64,000 nt of DNA from CAIKMD01 sp963803265 (GTDB taxonomy: Bacteria; Pseudomonadota; Alphaproteobacteria; ATCC43930; CGMCC-115725). Under the pieces are notes generated by a model. The model searched no databases. It was not told the origin of the DNA and was given only the letters and a program-made list of their open reading frames with translations. Shown piece after piece: positions 25,584 through 37,362 of this stretch. Location: positions 372,001 through 436,000 of the forward strand of contig CAWDLZ010000011.1 in NCBI GenBank assembly GCA_963803265.1. The letters run 5' to 3'. Within the stretch, counting starts at the first letter, position 1, and each line of letters begins with the position of its first letter. The translations under genes were made by a program, and so were the position numbers.

Positions 25584-26813
25584 TCACCCCCATGGGCCCA
25601 AGAGCGGCTCGCCGACATAGCTGTCGCTGTTGGCATCGAGCAGCTTGGGCCAGGCGCCGGGCACGATCTTGCGGCGCGCCGTCGCGGGCCGCGGCTGGCC
25701 GTCCCAGCCGACCTGCTCCATGCTCCAATAGAGCTGGACCGCGTGGCCGTCGGGATCATGGGCGAGAATCGTGTGGTCCATGCCCGGGGTGAGCTCGGTC
25801 GGAAGCTCGCGCAGGGTCACGCCATGGCCTTTCAAGAAATCGATGGCGTCGAGCAGTTGCTGATAGGTGGCGAGCTGCACGCCGAACGTGGCGACTGTCG
25901 AATCCGGCCGCAAGCCCAGCGCCTTGCGCAAGGCCAGCGGGTAGAGCGCCAGGGAATGATGCTCGGTGCCGGCGCGCAGGAAAACGCAGCGCTCGCCCCG
26001 ATAGATCGTTTCCTCGGTCAGGGTGAAGCCCATGATGTCGCGATACCACGCCAGCGCGGCATCGAGATCGGCGACGAAGAGCCCGACCGGCCCGTGCTTG
26101 ACGATGCGGAACGGGCGCGCCAGCAAGATGCCGCCGACATCGCGGTCGAGGGCGAAGTCCTCGCGGTCGCGGTAGCCCGACAGCAAGTCGCTCCCCTTCT
26201 CGACCGCCTGGTTGACCTCGACATATTCCGAAATCTGCGGCAGCGGCGGCGAGCGGTGGAAGGCGCGCTCGACCATTTCCTTGGGCTTCGAATGACCGTC
26301 CCAGCCGATCTGCTCCATGCCGTAGCAGATCTCGTTCTTGAACCCGTCCAAATCCATCACATAGGAATGCCAGTTGGAGCCCGGCATGTCGCGGCCGGCG
26401 CGGACGACGGTCTGCCCCTTGGCGGCGAACCAGTTATTGCCATCGACCGTCTCGGCGAGGCTTTGCACCTGCCAAGTGAGCTGGTTCATCGTGACTTCGG
26501 GCTGGTGAAATTTGTCGGTCAGCCGGCGCCACTGGTGATTGTAGAGGACGAAGGCGTGATGATCGTGCGCATAGCGCATGAAATAGCCGTTGATGTCGCC
26601 GAAGCTCTTGGCCTCCTCGGGGATCGCGACCGTGCCGCCGCGGGTTTGGTCCATCACGTCGCTGATCCGGAAGCCGAGCAGGTTGCGGTAGAAATTCAGC
26701 CCCTCGGTCATCCGGACGAGGTTGAATCCGAAATGGCATAGCCGCCGGACCTTGAAGGGCTGATCCAAGAGCACGCCGCCAACATTGAACTTCGTCGTCG
26801 TCGACGCATCCAT
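25584..26813 (-). CDS. Two-domain VOC family protein, extradiol-dioxygenase-like
   Basis: This 409-residue protein has two vicinal-oxygen-chelate modules. The first keeps candidate metal ligands His27 (LCHFGFNL), His86 (DHHAFVLY) and Glu161 (GFKNEICYGME). The second has the two His (KHGPVGLF; EHHSLALY) but Gln in place of Glu (HAVQLYWSMEQVGWDG). Both modules end in MEQxGWDG. The layout resembles catechol 2,3-dioxygenase-like ring-cleavage enzymes. Substrate is unknown. The gene stands alone between the MFS and atp genes and could belong with the neighbouring transporter for an aromatic or related compound. Confidence 0.8.
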   Translation of the reverse strand: MDASTTTKFNVGGVLLDQPFKVRRLCHFGFNLVRMTEGLNFYRNLLGFRISDVMDQTRGGTVAIPEEAKSFGDINGYFMRYAHDHHAFVLYNHQWRRLTDKFHQPEVTMNQLTWQVQSLAETVDGNNWFAAKGQTVVRAGRDMPGSNWHSYVMDLDGFKNEICYGMEQIGWDGHSKPKEMVERAFHRSPPLPQISEYVEVNQAVEKGSDLLSGYRDREDFALDRDVGGILLARPFRIVKHGPVGLFVADLDAALAWYRDIMGFTLTEETIYRGERCVFLRAGTEHHSLALYPLALRKALGLRPDSTVATFGVQLATYQQLLDAIDFLKGHGVTLRELPTELTPGMDHTILAHDPDGHAVQLYWSMEQVGWDGQPRPATARRKIVPGAWPKLLDANSDSYVGEPLLGPWG

Positions 26814-26885
26814 GGTCGGACCTCCAGCCTAGACGAAGGAAAGCATAGGATCGTGGCAGGCCCCGTCAAGCGGGGCGGAGCGATC

Positions 26886-27340
26886 TCAGTGCGCCATCTC
26901 GACGAGCGCCGCGAGCTTGGCCGCCGCCACCGCCGCTTGCCGCTCCGCCGCACGCAATTCGAGGATTGCCGCGTCGCGTTCGGGCCCGGCCAGGCGCCCG
27001 GCCTGGTCCCTCAAGCCCGCCGCCGCGGCTTCGAGCGTCTTCGCTTCGGCCTCTACGCCCGCGCGATCGAGGGAGGAGATCGGCACCGCCTCGTCAGCCA
27101 GCACGGTGCAGCGCTCGGGCGTGACCTCGGCGAAGCCGCCCGAAACGAAAATGCGCTCGTTCACGGTCTTGCCGTCGTCATAGACATCGATCACTCCCGG
27201 CCGCACCGTCGAGATGAAGAGCGCATGGCCGGGCAGGACGCCGAAATTGCCCTCGCTGCCGGGCACGACCACCATGCCCACCGGCTCGGACAGGAGCAGC
27301 TTTTCCGGCGAGACCAGCTCGAATTGCAGGGTTTCCGCCA

Positions 27341-27344
<4 letters not shown>
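26886..27344 (-). CDS. atpC: ATP synthase F1 epsilon subunit
   Basis: This 152-residue protein has the epsilon beta-sandwich (ETLQFELVSPEKLLLSEPVG; VPGSEGNFGVLPGHA; RIFVSGGFAEVTPERCTVLAD) and a C-terminal helical part rich in Ala and Glu. It joins the central stalk and regulates hydrolysis. The first ATG overlaps the atpD stop by ATGA. It is the last gene of the leftward atpHAGDC operon. Confidence 0.96.
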
Positions 27345-28766
<1,422 letters not shown>

Positions 28767-28783
28767 GGGACTACAGTTCCTCG

Positions 28784-29662
28784 TTAGAGCGCCTCGGCGC
28801 CCGAAATGATCTCGATCAGTTCCTTGGTGATGGCGGCCTGACGCGAGCGGTTATAGGTGGTGTTGAGCCGGTCGATCATGTCGCCAGCGTTGCGCGTGGC
28901 GTTGTCCATCGCCGTCATGCGCGCGCCCTGCTCGGACGCCGCGTTCTCGAGGAGCGCCGTATAGATCTGCACGGCCAGATTGCGCGGCAGCAAATCCGCC
29001 AAAATCGCGACCTCGTCGGGCTCGAACTCGTAAACCCCCACGCCCGAGGACGGCGCCGCGGCCGCCTGCGGCGCGAAGGGAATGAGCGGCTGGCGCGTTA
29101 CGATCTGGGTCATCGCCGATTTGAAGCGGTTATAGACGATGGTGCAGCCATCGAACTCGCCCGCGCCGAACCGCGCGAGCAGGCGCTCGGCGATCATCCG
29201 CGCGGACTCGAAGGTAAGGCGCGGACGGCCGACCTCGATCAGGCTTTCGACCATGAGCCGCGCGTGATCGCGCCGCAGCGCGTCGCGCCCTTTGCGGCCG
29301 ATGGTCAGGATCTGGACGGTCTTTCCCGCGGCCTGAAGCTCGCGGATCATGCGGCGCGCGTCGCGCAGGATGGTCGCGTTGAAGCCCCCGGCGAGGCCGC
29401 GGTCGGAGGTCGCGACGACCACGAGATGAGTCGCGTCCTTGCCGGTCCCGGCCAAGAGCGCGGGCGCGTTCGCCATGCCTTTCAAGTTGGCGCTGAGCGA
29501 GCCGAGCATCCGCTCCATCCTGAGCGCGTAAGGCCGCGCCGCCTCGGCCTGCTCTTGCGCGCGGCGCAGGCGCGAGGCGGCGACCATCTTCATCGCCGAG
29601 GTGATCTTCTGCGTCGAGCGGACGCTGCGGATGCGAAGGCGCAGTTCCTTGAGCGTGGCCAT
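28784..29662 (-). CDS. atpG: ATP synthase F1 gamma subunit
   Basis: This 292-residue rotor subunit has the conserved ends MATLKELRLRIRSVRSTQKI, TSAMKMVAASRLRRAQ and DNATRNAGDMIDRLNTTYNR, then QAAITKELIEIISGAEAL. The middle has the nucleotide-fold-like DRGLAGGFNATI. It lies between atpA (18 bases) and atpD (17 bases). Confidence 0.97.
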   Translation of the reverse strand: MATLKELRLRIRSVRSTQKITSAMKMVAASRLRRAQEQAEAARPYALRMERMLGSLSANLKGMANAPALLAGTGKDATHLVVVATSDRGLAGGFNATILRDARRMIRELQAAGKTVQILTIGRKGRDALRRDHARLMVESLIEVGRPRLTFESARMIAERLLARFGAGEFDGCTIVYNRFKSAMTQIVTRQPLIPFAPQAAAAPSSGVGVYEFEPDEVAILADLLPRNLAVQIYTALLENAASEQGARMTAMDNATRNAGDMIDRLNTTYNRSRQAAITKELIEIISGAEAL

Positions 29663-29680
29663 GACGACGCGCCGGCTCGG

Positions 29681-31210
<1,530 letters not shown>

Positions 31211-31211
31211 C

Positions 31212-31772
31212 CTACCGAACCCCCTTCATGGCGAGCTGCAAGCGATACAGCTTGCTGCTGAGCGACGCATCGACCATGCGCGAGCCCAGCTTGACGATAA
31301 GGCCGCCGAGCAGGCTCGGATCGACCCTCAATTCGATGGCAACCTTGCCGCCAACGGAGCGGCGCAAGCGCTCGTCGAGCGCCTCGCGCTGCGCGGGCGA
31401 TAAATCCTGGGCCGAGATCACCTCGGCCGTCACCTCGCCGCGGCGCGCGGCCAGCCGGGCGAGAAACGCGGCGATCACCTCGGGCAGCACGAACAGCCGC
31501 CGGTTCTTGGCCAAGAGCCCGAGGAGATTGCGCAGCAGCGTTTGGAAACCGGCGCGCTCGGCCAGCGCGGCCACTGCCCTGCCCTGGTCGGCGCGTGCCA
31601 GCACCGGGCTGCGGATGAGCCGGCGGAGATCGGCGCTGTCGTCGAGGAGGGCGCGCAGGGCACGCAAATCGCCGGCGACGGGGTCGAGCGCCTTCTGCTC
31701 GTCGGCGAGATCGTACAAGGCGACGGCATAGCGCTCTGCCAGCCCCTTGGTGCCTGCCGCTTCGGATGCCAC
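31212..31772 (-). CDS. atpH: ATP synthase F1 delta subunit
   Basis: This 186-residue peripheral-stalk protein begins MASEAAGTKGLAERYAVALY and ends VDPSLLGGLIVKLGSRMVD, then ASLSSKLYRLQLAMKGV, standard for the delta subunit. A GTG at 31772 gives the family-typical N-terminus. The open frame extends further upstream, but that part has no delta-like sequence. It is the first gene of the operon, so the promoter should lie in 31773-31940. Confidence 0.94.
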   Translation of the reverse strand: MASEAAGTKGLAERYAVALYDLADEQKALDPVAGDLRALRALLDDSADLRRLIRSPVLARADQGRAVAALAERAGFQTLLRNLLGLLAKNRRLFVLPEVIAAFLARLAARRGEVTAEVISAQDLSPAQREALDERLRRSVGGKVAIELRVDPSLLGGLIVKLGSRMVDASLSSKLYRLQLAMKGVR

Positions 31773-31940
31773 GTTGAACGAACCCTCGTTGATCGGACGA
31801 AGCGGGGTGGGAGCCGTAACTGCCTGAAATGACGTACTTCCTAGCGGTCGCCTCGGTCTTCGACACCCGTGGCGACCCGGCCCGGAAAGCGGGCGGTTTT
31901 TAACACAGGGGCGAGGGCTGCGCAACCTGTCGGCTGCCAT

Positions 31941-34154
31941 TTACAAGAAGCTGTACGGATCGACATCGACCTGGACGCGGACCGCGGCCGGCACCTTGAC
32001 GCGGGCGAGCCATTGACGCAGCACCGCCTGAAGGTTCACCTCACGCTTGGCCTTGACGAGAAACCGCCGGCGATGGCGACCGCGCAGCACCCGGAGCGGC
32101 GCGGGCGCCGGGCCCAGCGTCTCGACGCCGGGCAGATGCGGCGCGGCCCGCGCGAAGGCGCGCGCGGTGAAGTCGGCGGCGCTTTCATCAGGAGCCGAAA
32201 GGATCACCGCCGCCAAGCGGCCGAAAGGCGGCATGCCATGCGCCTTGCGGCTTTCGGCCTCGATGGCGAAGAAGCGGTCGCGGTCATCGGCGAGGAGCGC
32301 CGCGATCACCGCGTTCTCGGGCATCCAGGTCTGAAGATAGACGATCCCGGGCCGCTCCTCGCGGCCGGCGCGGCCCGCGACCTGGTGCAGCAACTGAAAC
32401 GTGCGCTCGGCGGCGCGCAGATCGCCGCCCTCGAGACCGAGATCGCCATCGACAACGCCGACCAGGGTCAGGAGCGGAAAATGATGGCCCTTCGCCACCA
32501 CCTGCGTGCCGATGAGGACGTCGATGTCATGCGCCTCGACCGCGCGGATCGCCTGCTCGGCGGCATGAGGACCGGTCAACGTGTCGGACGCCATCACGCC
32601 GAGCCGGGCCTCGGGAAAGCGCGCCGCCATCTCCTCGCTGAGGCGCTCGATCCCCGGCCCGCACGCGACGAAGCTCTTGGCCGCGCCGCAATGCGTGCAG
32701 AGCGGCGGCAGGTTCTCGGTATGGCCGCAATGATGGCATTGCAGCCGGCCGAGCAGCCGATGCTCGACCAGCCACGCCGTGCAATTGGGACATTCGAGGC
32801 GATGGCCGCAGGCGCGGCACAGCGTCAGCGGCGCGTAGCCGCGCCGGTTCAGGAACAGCATCGCCTGCTCGCCGGCCGCGAGCGTCGTGCGCAGCGCTTC
32901 GACGAGAGGCGGCGAGAGAAAGCGCTGCCGCTCGGGCGGCTCGGCGCGCATATCGACGACGCGAATTTCCGGGAGCCGCGCGAGCCCGAAGCGTGCCGGC
33001 AGATCGAAGCGGCGATAGCGTCCCTGCTCGACATTGACGAGGGTTTCAAGCGACGGCGTCGCCGACACTAGCGCGATCGGGATTTTGGCGAGCGAGGCGC
33101 GCACGATGGCCATGTCGCGGGCGTGATAGATGACGCCTTCCTCTTGCTTGAAGGAATGGTCCTGCTCCTCGTCGACGACAATGAGGCCGAGATCGGGAAA
33201 CGGCAGGAACAGCGCCGAGCGCGCGCCGACCACCACCGGCGCCTTGCCTTCGGCGACGTCGCGCCAGGTGTCGCGGCGCTGGGCCTGGCCGAGCTCGGAA
33301 TGCCATTGCGCTGGGGCCGTGCCAAAGCGCTCGGCGAACCGGGCGAGAAATTGCGCCGACAGCGCGATCTCGGGCAGCAGCACGAGCGCCTGCTTGTTTC
33401 TGGCCAGGCACGCGGCGATCGCCGCGAAGTAGACCTCGGTCTTGCCGGAGCCGGTGACGCCATCGAGGAGCGTCACCGAAAATCCGCCGTGAGCGACGAG
33501 GGCCTTGAGCTCGCGCGCGACCGCTTCTTGCGCCGGCGACAAGGGCAGCCCGGCATGGCGGAAATCGGGCGGCGCCGGCGCGACGCGGCGCGCGATCTCG
33601 ACGGGCTCGAGCAATCCCGCCTCGGCGAGAGCGCGGATGACGCCCGTGCCGCACGAAGCGCGGCGCGCGAGATCGGCCGCCGGCGCGGGCGGCGCCTCGG
33701 CCAGCACTTCGAGCGCGCGGCGCCTCGCCTTGGTTAAAGTTCCGGCTTCACCCAGCGCTTTGCGCCCCGCCGCGCTCGGGCGATAGGCGATCAGCGCGCG
33801 CGGCGACAGCAGCGCGTCAGGCACGCTCATCGCCATGCGCAGCACCTGGCCCGGCGGCGACAGCGTATAATTCGCGACCCAGTCGACGAGGCGACGCAAT
33901 TCCTCGGTCATGGCCGGCGCGGGCAGGCGCTCGGCGATGGCCTTCAGCTTTGCCGCCGCCACCTCGCCCGACGCGGCGCCCCACACGACGCCCGGCAGCT
34001 TGCGGCGGCCGAGCGGGACCGTGACGAAATCGCCGCGCGCGACGTTGAATTCCCGCGGAACGCGATAATCGTAGGCGCCGTGCAGCGGCAGCGGCAGCAG
34101 GACGCCGACCAGGGCGTCCGCGCCCTCGGCGGAACTGGCGTAGCGCTCTGGCAT
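31941..34154 (-). CDS. priA: Primosomal protein N' (replication restart helicase)
   Basis: PriA recognises stalled forks and reloads the replisome. The 737-residue protein has the N-terminal DNA-binding domain (VGVLLPLPLHGAYDYRVP), Walker A GVTGSGKTEVYF, the DEEQ box in VVDEEQDHSFKQEEGV, LNRRGYAPLTLCRACGH and a set of zinc-binding Cys pairs (CRAC, CPNC, CHHC, CTHC). GTQVVAKGHHFPLLTLVGV and HQVAGRAGREERPG are the later helicase motifs. The frame is intact and the length normal. It lies upstream of atpH on the same strand, with about 170 bases between. Confidence 0.97.
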   Translation of the reverse strand: MPERYASSAEGADALVGVLLPLPLHGAYDYRVPREFNVARGDFVTVPLGRRKLPGVVWGAASGEVAAAKLKAIAERLPAPAMTEELRRLVDWVANYTLSPPGQVLRMAMSVPDALLSPRALIAYRPSAAGRKALGEAGTLTKARRRALEVLAEAPPAPAADLARRASCGTGVIRALAEAGLLEPVEIARRVAPAPPDFRHAGLPLSPAQEAVARELKALVAHGGFSVTLLDGVTGSGKTEVYFAAIAACLARNKQALVLLPEIALSAQFLARFAERFGTAPAQWHSELGQAQRRDTWRDVAEGKAPVVVGARSALFLPFPDLGLIVVDEEQDHSFKQEEGVIYHARDMAIVRASLAKIPIALVSATPSLETLVNVEQGRYRRFDLPARFGLARLPEIRVVDMRAEPPERQRFLSPPLVEALRTTLAAGEQAMLFLNRRGYAPLTLCRACGHRLECPNCTAWLVEHRLLGRLQCHHCGHTENLPPLCTHCGAAKSFVACGPGIERLSEEMAARFPEARLGVMASDTLTGPHAAEQAIRAVEAHDIDVLIGTQVVAKGHHFPLLTLVGVVDGDLGLEGGDLRAAERTFQLLHQVAGRAGREERPGIVYLQTWMPENAVIAALLADDRDRFFAIEAESRKAHGMPPFGRLAAVILSAPDESAADFTARAFARAAPHLPGVETLGPAPAPLRVLRGRHRRRFLVKAKREVNLQAVLRQWLARVKVPAAVRVQVDVDPYSFL

Positions 34155-34324
34155 GGGCTAGACTTTTAGAATGAAAGTGCAAATCGCGCCACGGAGACCG
34201 AGCGAGGCACGCGCATGAAGCTCTTCATCGAAGCCGCGAAGATAGGCGCGCCTCTCGGCAGGAAGCCGCCCGGCCATTCGATTCTCGGCGACGGCGACGC
34301 CGCGGCGGCCGGATAACGCGCGCG

Positions 34325-35065
34325 ATGGACCGCCGGAAGGACCAGCCCGCATCGCCCGCGCTTCCGGCGCCAATCGTTCCGGATTCCGGCCCATCGGCCC
34401 AGGAGGTCGTGAGTTTTCTGCGCTCCCATCCGGATTTTCTCAACCTCCATCCCGCGCTGCTTTCCGTGCTGACGCCGCCCGGCCTCGATCGCGGCGACCG
34501 CGTCGTCGACATGCAGCGCTTCATGGTGCAGCACCAGCGCGCCGAGATCGCGCGCCTCACCAGCCAGCACAAGAGCATCATCGCGGCCGCGCGCGCCAAT
34601 CTTGTCAGCCAAGGTCGGGTACACAAGGCGGTGCTGGCGATTCTCGCGGCCGGCAGCTTCGAGCAGCTCATCCAGACCGTGACCGGCGATCTCGCCATGC
34701 TGCTCGACGCCGACATCGCGACCATCGCGGTCGAGCGCCAGGGCGCGCAGCGGCCGCGCTTGCCGCCTCACGGCGTCCAGATTCTCGAGCCGGGGACAGT
34801 CGCCAAGATGCTGGGGCCGGACCGCGACGTCGTGCTCGAGACCGACGCGACGGGCGATCCGCGCCTCTTCGGCGACGGCGCTGCACTGGTACGCTCGGCG
34901 GCGCTGGTTCGCTTGCCCGTGAGCGCATCGGCGCCCGCGGGGATGCTGTGCATCGGCACGCGCAAGCCGGGCCGGTTCCATGCCGGCCAGGGCACCGAGC
35001 TGTTGTCGTTCCTCGCCCGCGCGCTCGGCATCACCATCGCGGCATGGCTCGACCTGCCGGCGTGA
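34325..35065 (+). CDS. DUF484 family protein
   Basis: This 246-residue protein has the DUF484 signatures VVSFLRSHPDFLNLHPALLS, RGDRVVDMQRFMVQHQR, and a GAF-like C-terminal domain (LLDADIATIAVE; APAGMLCIGTRKPGRFHAGQ; LLSFLARALGITIAAWLDLP). Its biochemical role is not established. The gene sits directly before xerC, overlapping by GTGA, as in many proteobacteria. Confidence 0.92.
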   Translation: MDRRKDQPASPALPAPIVPDSGPSAQEVVSFLRSHPDFLNLHPALLSVLTPPGLDRGDRVVDMQRFMVQHQRAEIARLTSQHKSIIAAARANLVSQGRVHKAVLAILAAGSFEQLIQTVTGDLAMLLDADIATIAVERQGAQRPRLPPHGVQILEPGTVAKMLGPDRDVVLETDATGDPRLFGDGAALVRSAALVRLPVSASAPAGMLCIGTRKPGRFHAGQGTELLSFLARALGITIAAWLDLPA

Positions 35066-36018
35066 CGCCGGCGCCGCCCGGCGCGGCGCGCTATGCCGCC
35101 AAGCCCGATCTGCAGCACGCGATCGCGCAATGGCAAAGCTGGCTCGGCGCCGAGCGCCGCGCTTCGCCCCACACCCTCGCGGCTTACGGCAGCGATCTCG
35201 TGCTGTTTCTCGATTTCCTGGTCGGGCATCGGGGCGACACGCCGAGCCTTCAGATGCTGGGCGAGCTGGCGCCGGCGGATTTCCGCGCCTTCCTGGCCGC
35301 GCGTGCCGGCGTCGGGATCAAGCGCAGCTCGGCGGCGCGCGAAATGTCGGTGCTGCGCGGCTTCTTCCGCTTCCTCGACCGCCGCGGCCTGGTGAAGAAC
35401 GCCGCGCTTCGAGCGCTGCGCGCGCCGCGTGCCGCCAAGACCCTGCCGCGGGCCCTCAGCGTCGAGGACGCGCAAAGCGCGCTCGACCTGGCCGGCTCGC
35501 TCGCGCGCAAACCCTGGGAGCAGAAGCGCGATCTGGCGATCTTCACGCTGCTTTACGGCGCCGGCTTGCGCCTCGGCGAGGCGCTGGGCCTGGCGCGGCG
35601 CGAGGCGCCGCTGAAGGCCGGCGCCATCACCATCACCGGCAAGGGCAACAAGGCCCGCATGGTGCCGGTGCTGGCGGCTGTGGCGGCGGCGATCGCGGAC
35701 TACCTGGCCCTATGCCCGCACCGGCTCGCGGCGGAGGGGCCGCTCTTCGTCGGCGCGCGCGGGCGGCAGCTGAACCCGCGCCTCGTGCAGCACCGAATGG
35801 CTAGCCTTCGCGCGCTGATCGGCCTTGACGAGCGCGCGACGCCACACGCGCTGCGCCACAGCTTTGCCACGCATCTCTTGGCCGAAGGCGCCGATCTGCG
35901 CGCGATCCAGGAACTGCTCGGCCATGCCAGCCTGGCGACGACCCAGCGCTATACCGCGGTCGACGCGGCACGCCTCGCCAAGGTCTATGACGCGGCGCAT
36001 CCCCGCGCGAAGAGCTGA
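35062..36018 (+). CDS. xerC: Tyrosine recombinase XerC
   Basis: XerC, with XerD, resolves chromosome dimers at dif. The protein (318 aa from the GTG at 35062) has the SAM-like N-domain (LGAERRASPHTLAAYGSDL) and the catalytic residues in LLYGAGLRLGEAL, TGKGNKARMVPVL, TPHALRHSFATHLL, LLGHASLATTQRYT. GTG overlaps the DUF484 stop. An ATG at 35044 is an alternative start. The DUF484-xerC pairing and lack of mobile-element context mark it as the chromosomal enzyme, unlike the P4-type integrase at 3959. Confidence 0.94.
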   Translation: MTPAPPGAARYAAKPDLQHAIAQWQSWLGAERRASPHTLAAYGSDLVLFLDFLVGHRGDTPSLQMLGELAPADFRAFLAARAGVGIKRSSAAREMSVLRGFFRFLDRRGLVKNAALRALRAPRAAKTLPRALSVEDAQSALDLAGSLARKPWEQKRDLAIFTLLYGAGLRLGEALGLARREAPLKAGAITITGKGNKARMVPVLAAVAAAIADYLALCPHRLAAEGPLFVGARGRQLNPRLVQHRMASLRALIGLDERATPHALRHSFATHLLAEGADLRAIQELLGHASLATTQRYTAVDAARLAKVYDAAHPRAKS

Positions 36019-36086
36019 ACAAACCGGTTCGGTTCGCTGGCGTTTGGGCTAGGCTGACGGGCAATGATTTCAACTAAAGGCGCGCC

Positions 36087-37343
36087 ATGCCGAAACCCAG
36101 CTCTCCAGCCATGAGTCCGCGATCGCACGGCGCGCTTCTGTCGGATCCGGCGGCGATCCGGCGTCAGTTTCCGCTGCTCGCGCGCGAAGGCCTGCACTAT
36201 TTCGACAGCGCCGCGACCGCGCAAATGCCCGAAACGGTAATCGCGGCGCTCCAGAGGTTCGGCACGAGCCTACGCGCGAATGTGTATGGCGGGGTCTACA
36301 AGCTCGCCCAGGAGGCGCTGGCGGAATACGAGGCCGCGCGCGCCGATGTCGCACGGTTTCTCGGCGCTGCTTCGCCGGCGGAGGTCGTCTTCACCTACGG
36401 CACCACCTCTTCGTTGAACCTTCTGGCCCGGTCCTTCGGCGAGCGTCTTGCGGAGGGCGACGAGATCGTCCTCTCCATTCTCGAGCATCACAGCAACACG
36501 TTGCCGTGGCGCGCACTCGCCCGGCGCCGAGGAGCAAACATTCGCGTGCTGCCGGCGACGCCGGACGGAAGACTCGATCTCGCAAAGCTGCCGGAACTCG
36601 TCACTTCGAGGTGCCGGATCATTGCGGTGACCCACTGCTCGAACGTAACCGGCGCGCTGACGGATACCGCTCCAATCGTCGCTGCCGCTCGGGCCGTCGG
36701 CGCCGCCGTGGTGCTTGACGGCGCGCAACGAGCACCGCATGGGCCGCTCGACGTGCAGAAACTCGGCATCGATTTCTATGCGTTCTCCGGCCACAAGACC
36801 TTCGGGCCCACGGGGATCGGCGTGCTTTGGGGCCGCGGCGAAATCTTGAAGGACATGCCCCCCTTCATGGTCGGCGGCCAGATGATCCGGCGCGTGTCAC
36901 TCGACGCCGAGGAGTTCGCCGACCCGCCCCGCCGGTTCGAGGCCGGCACTCCGCCGATCGGGGCGGCCGTCGGGCTCGGGGCGGCGATCCGCTGGATGGA
37001 AGGCCTCGATTGGGAAACTGTCGCCGAGCATGAGCGGGCGCTCACCATCCGGCTGCTCGACGCGTTGGCCAGTCTCAAGCGTACTCGGGTGATAGGACCG
37101 GTGACGACGCAGCAACGGCGCGGGGTCGTGTCCTTCACCGTTTCCGGCATGAGCTCGGAAGAGGTTTGCCGCCGGCTAGACGCTCGTGGATTGGCGTTAC
37201 GGCACGGCCATCACTGCGCGCAGCCGCTGATGCTGGCGCTGGGGATCGAGGGCGCGGCGCGCGCCAGCCTTGCGCCCTACACGACCGAGGAAGATATCGA
37301 TCATCTCGTTGCCGGTCTTGCCGAGATCGCCCGATCGGCGTGA
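36087..37343 (+). CDS. Cysteine desulfurase, SufS-like
   Basis: This 418-residue PLP enzyme of aminotransferase class V shows YFDSAATAQMPETVIAAL, THCSNVTG, the PLP lysine in AFSGHKTFGPTGIGVLWG, FEAGTPPIGAAVGLGAAI and the persulfide Cys in RHGHHCAQPLM. SufS mobilises sulfur from cysteine for Fe-S cluster assembly. No sufBCD genes are adjacent, so it may be a stand-alone desulfurase or a related beta-lyase. It stops 19 bases before the convergent lpdA end. Confidence 0.88.
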   Translation: MPKPSSPAMSPRSHGALLSDPAAIRRQFPLLAREGLHYFDSAATAQMPETVIAALQRFGTSLRANVYGGVYKLAQEALAEYEAARADVARFLGAASPAEVVFTYGTTSSLNLLARSFGERLAEGDEIVLSILEHHSNTLPWRALARRRGANIRVLPATPDGRLDLAKLPELVTSRCRIIAVTHCSNVTGALTDTAPIVAAARAVGAAVVLDGAQRAPHGPLDVQKLGIDFYAFSGHKTFGPTGIGVLWGRGEILKDMPPFMVGGQMIRRVSLDAEEFADPPRRFEAGTPPIGAAVGLGAAIRWMEGLDWETVAEHERALTIRLLDALASLKRTRVIGPVTTQQRRGVVSFTVSGMSSEEVCRRLDARGLALRHGHHCAQPLMLALGIEGAARASLAPYTTEEDIDHLVAGLAEIARSA

Positions 37344-37362
37344 TCGAGGCGCATTTCGATGA

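Noticed and set aside
24134..25759. 541-codon frame antisense to the MFS transporter
   Set aside because: The composition is extremely charged and repetitive (Arg, Glu, Gln, Asp), as expected from the complement of a membrane protein in GC-rich DNA.
31875..31905. GCCCG/CGGGC hairpin followed by T5 on the plus strand, between priA and atpH
   Set aside because: No plus-strand gene precedes it, the stem is only five pairs, and both neighbours are on the minus strand.
34215..34316. 33-codon ORF between priA and the DUF484 gene (begins MKLFIEAAKIGAPLGRKPPG)
   Set aside because: No ribosome binding site, no family, and a low-complexity C-terminus; too short to support without conservation data.
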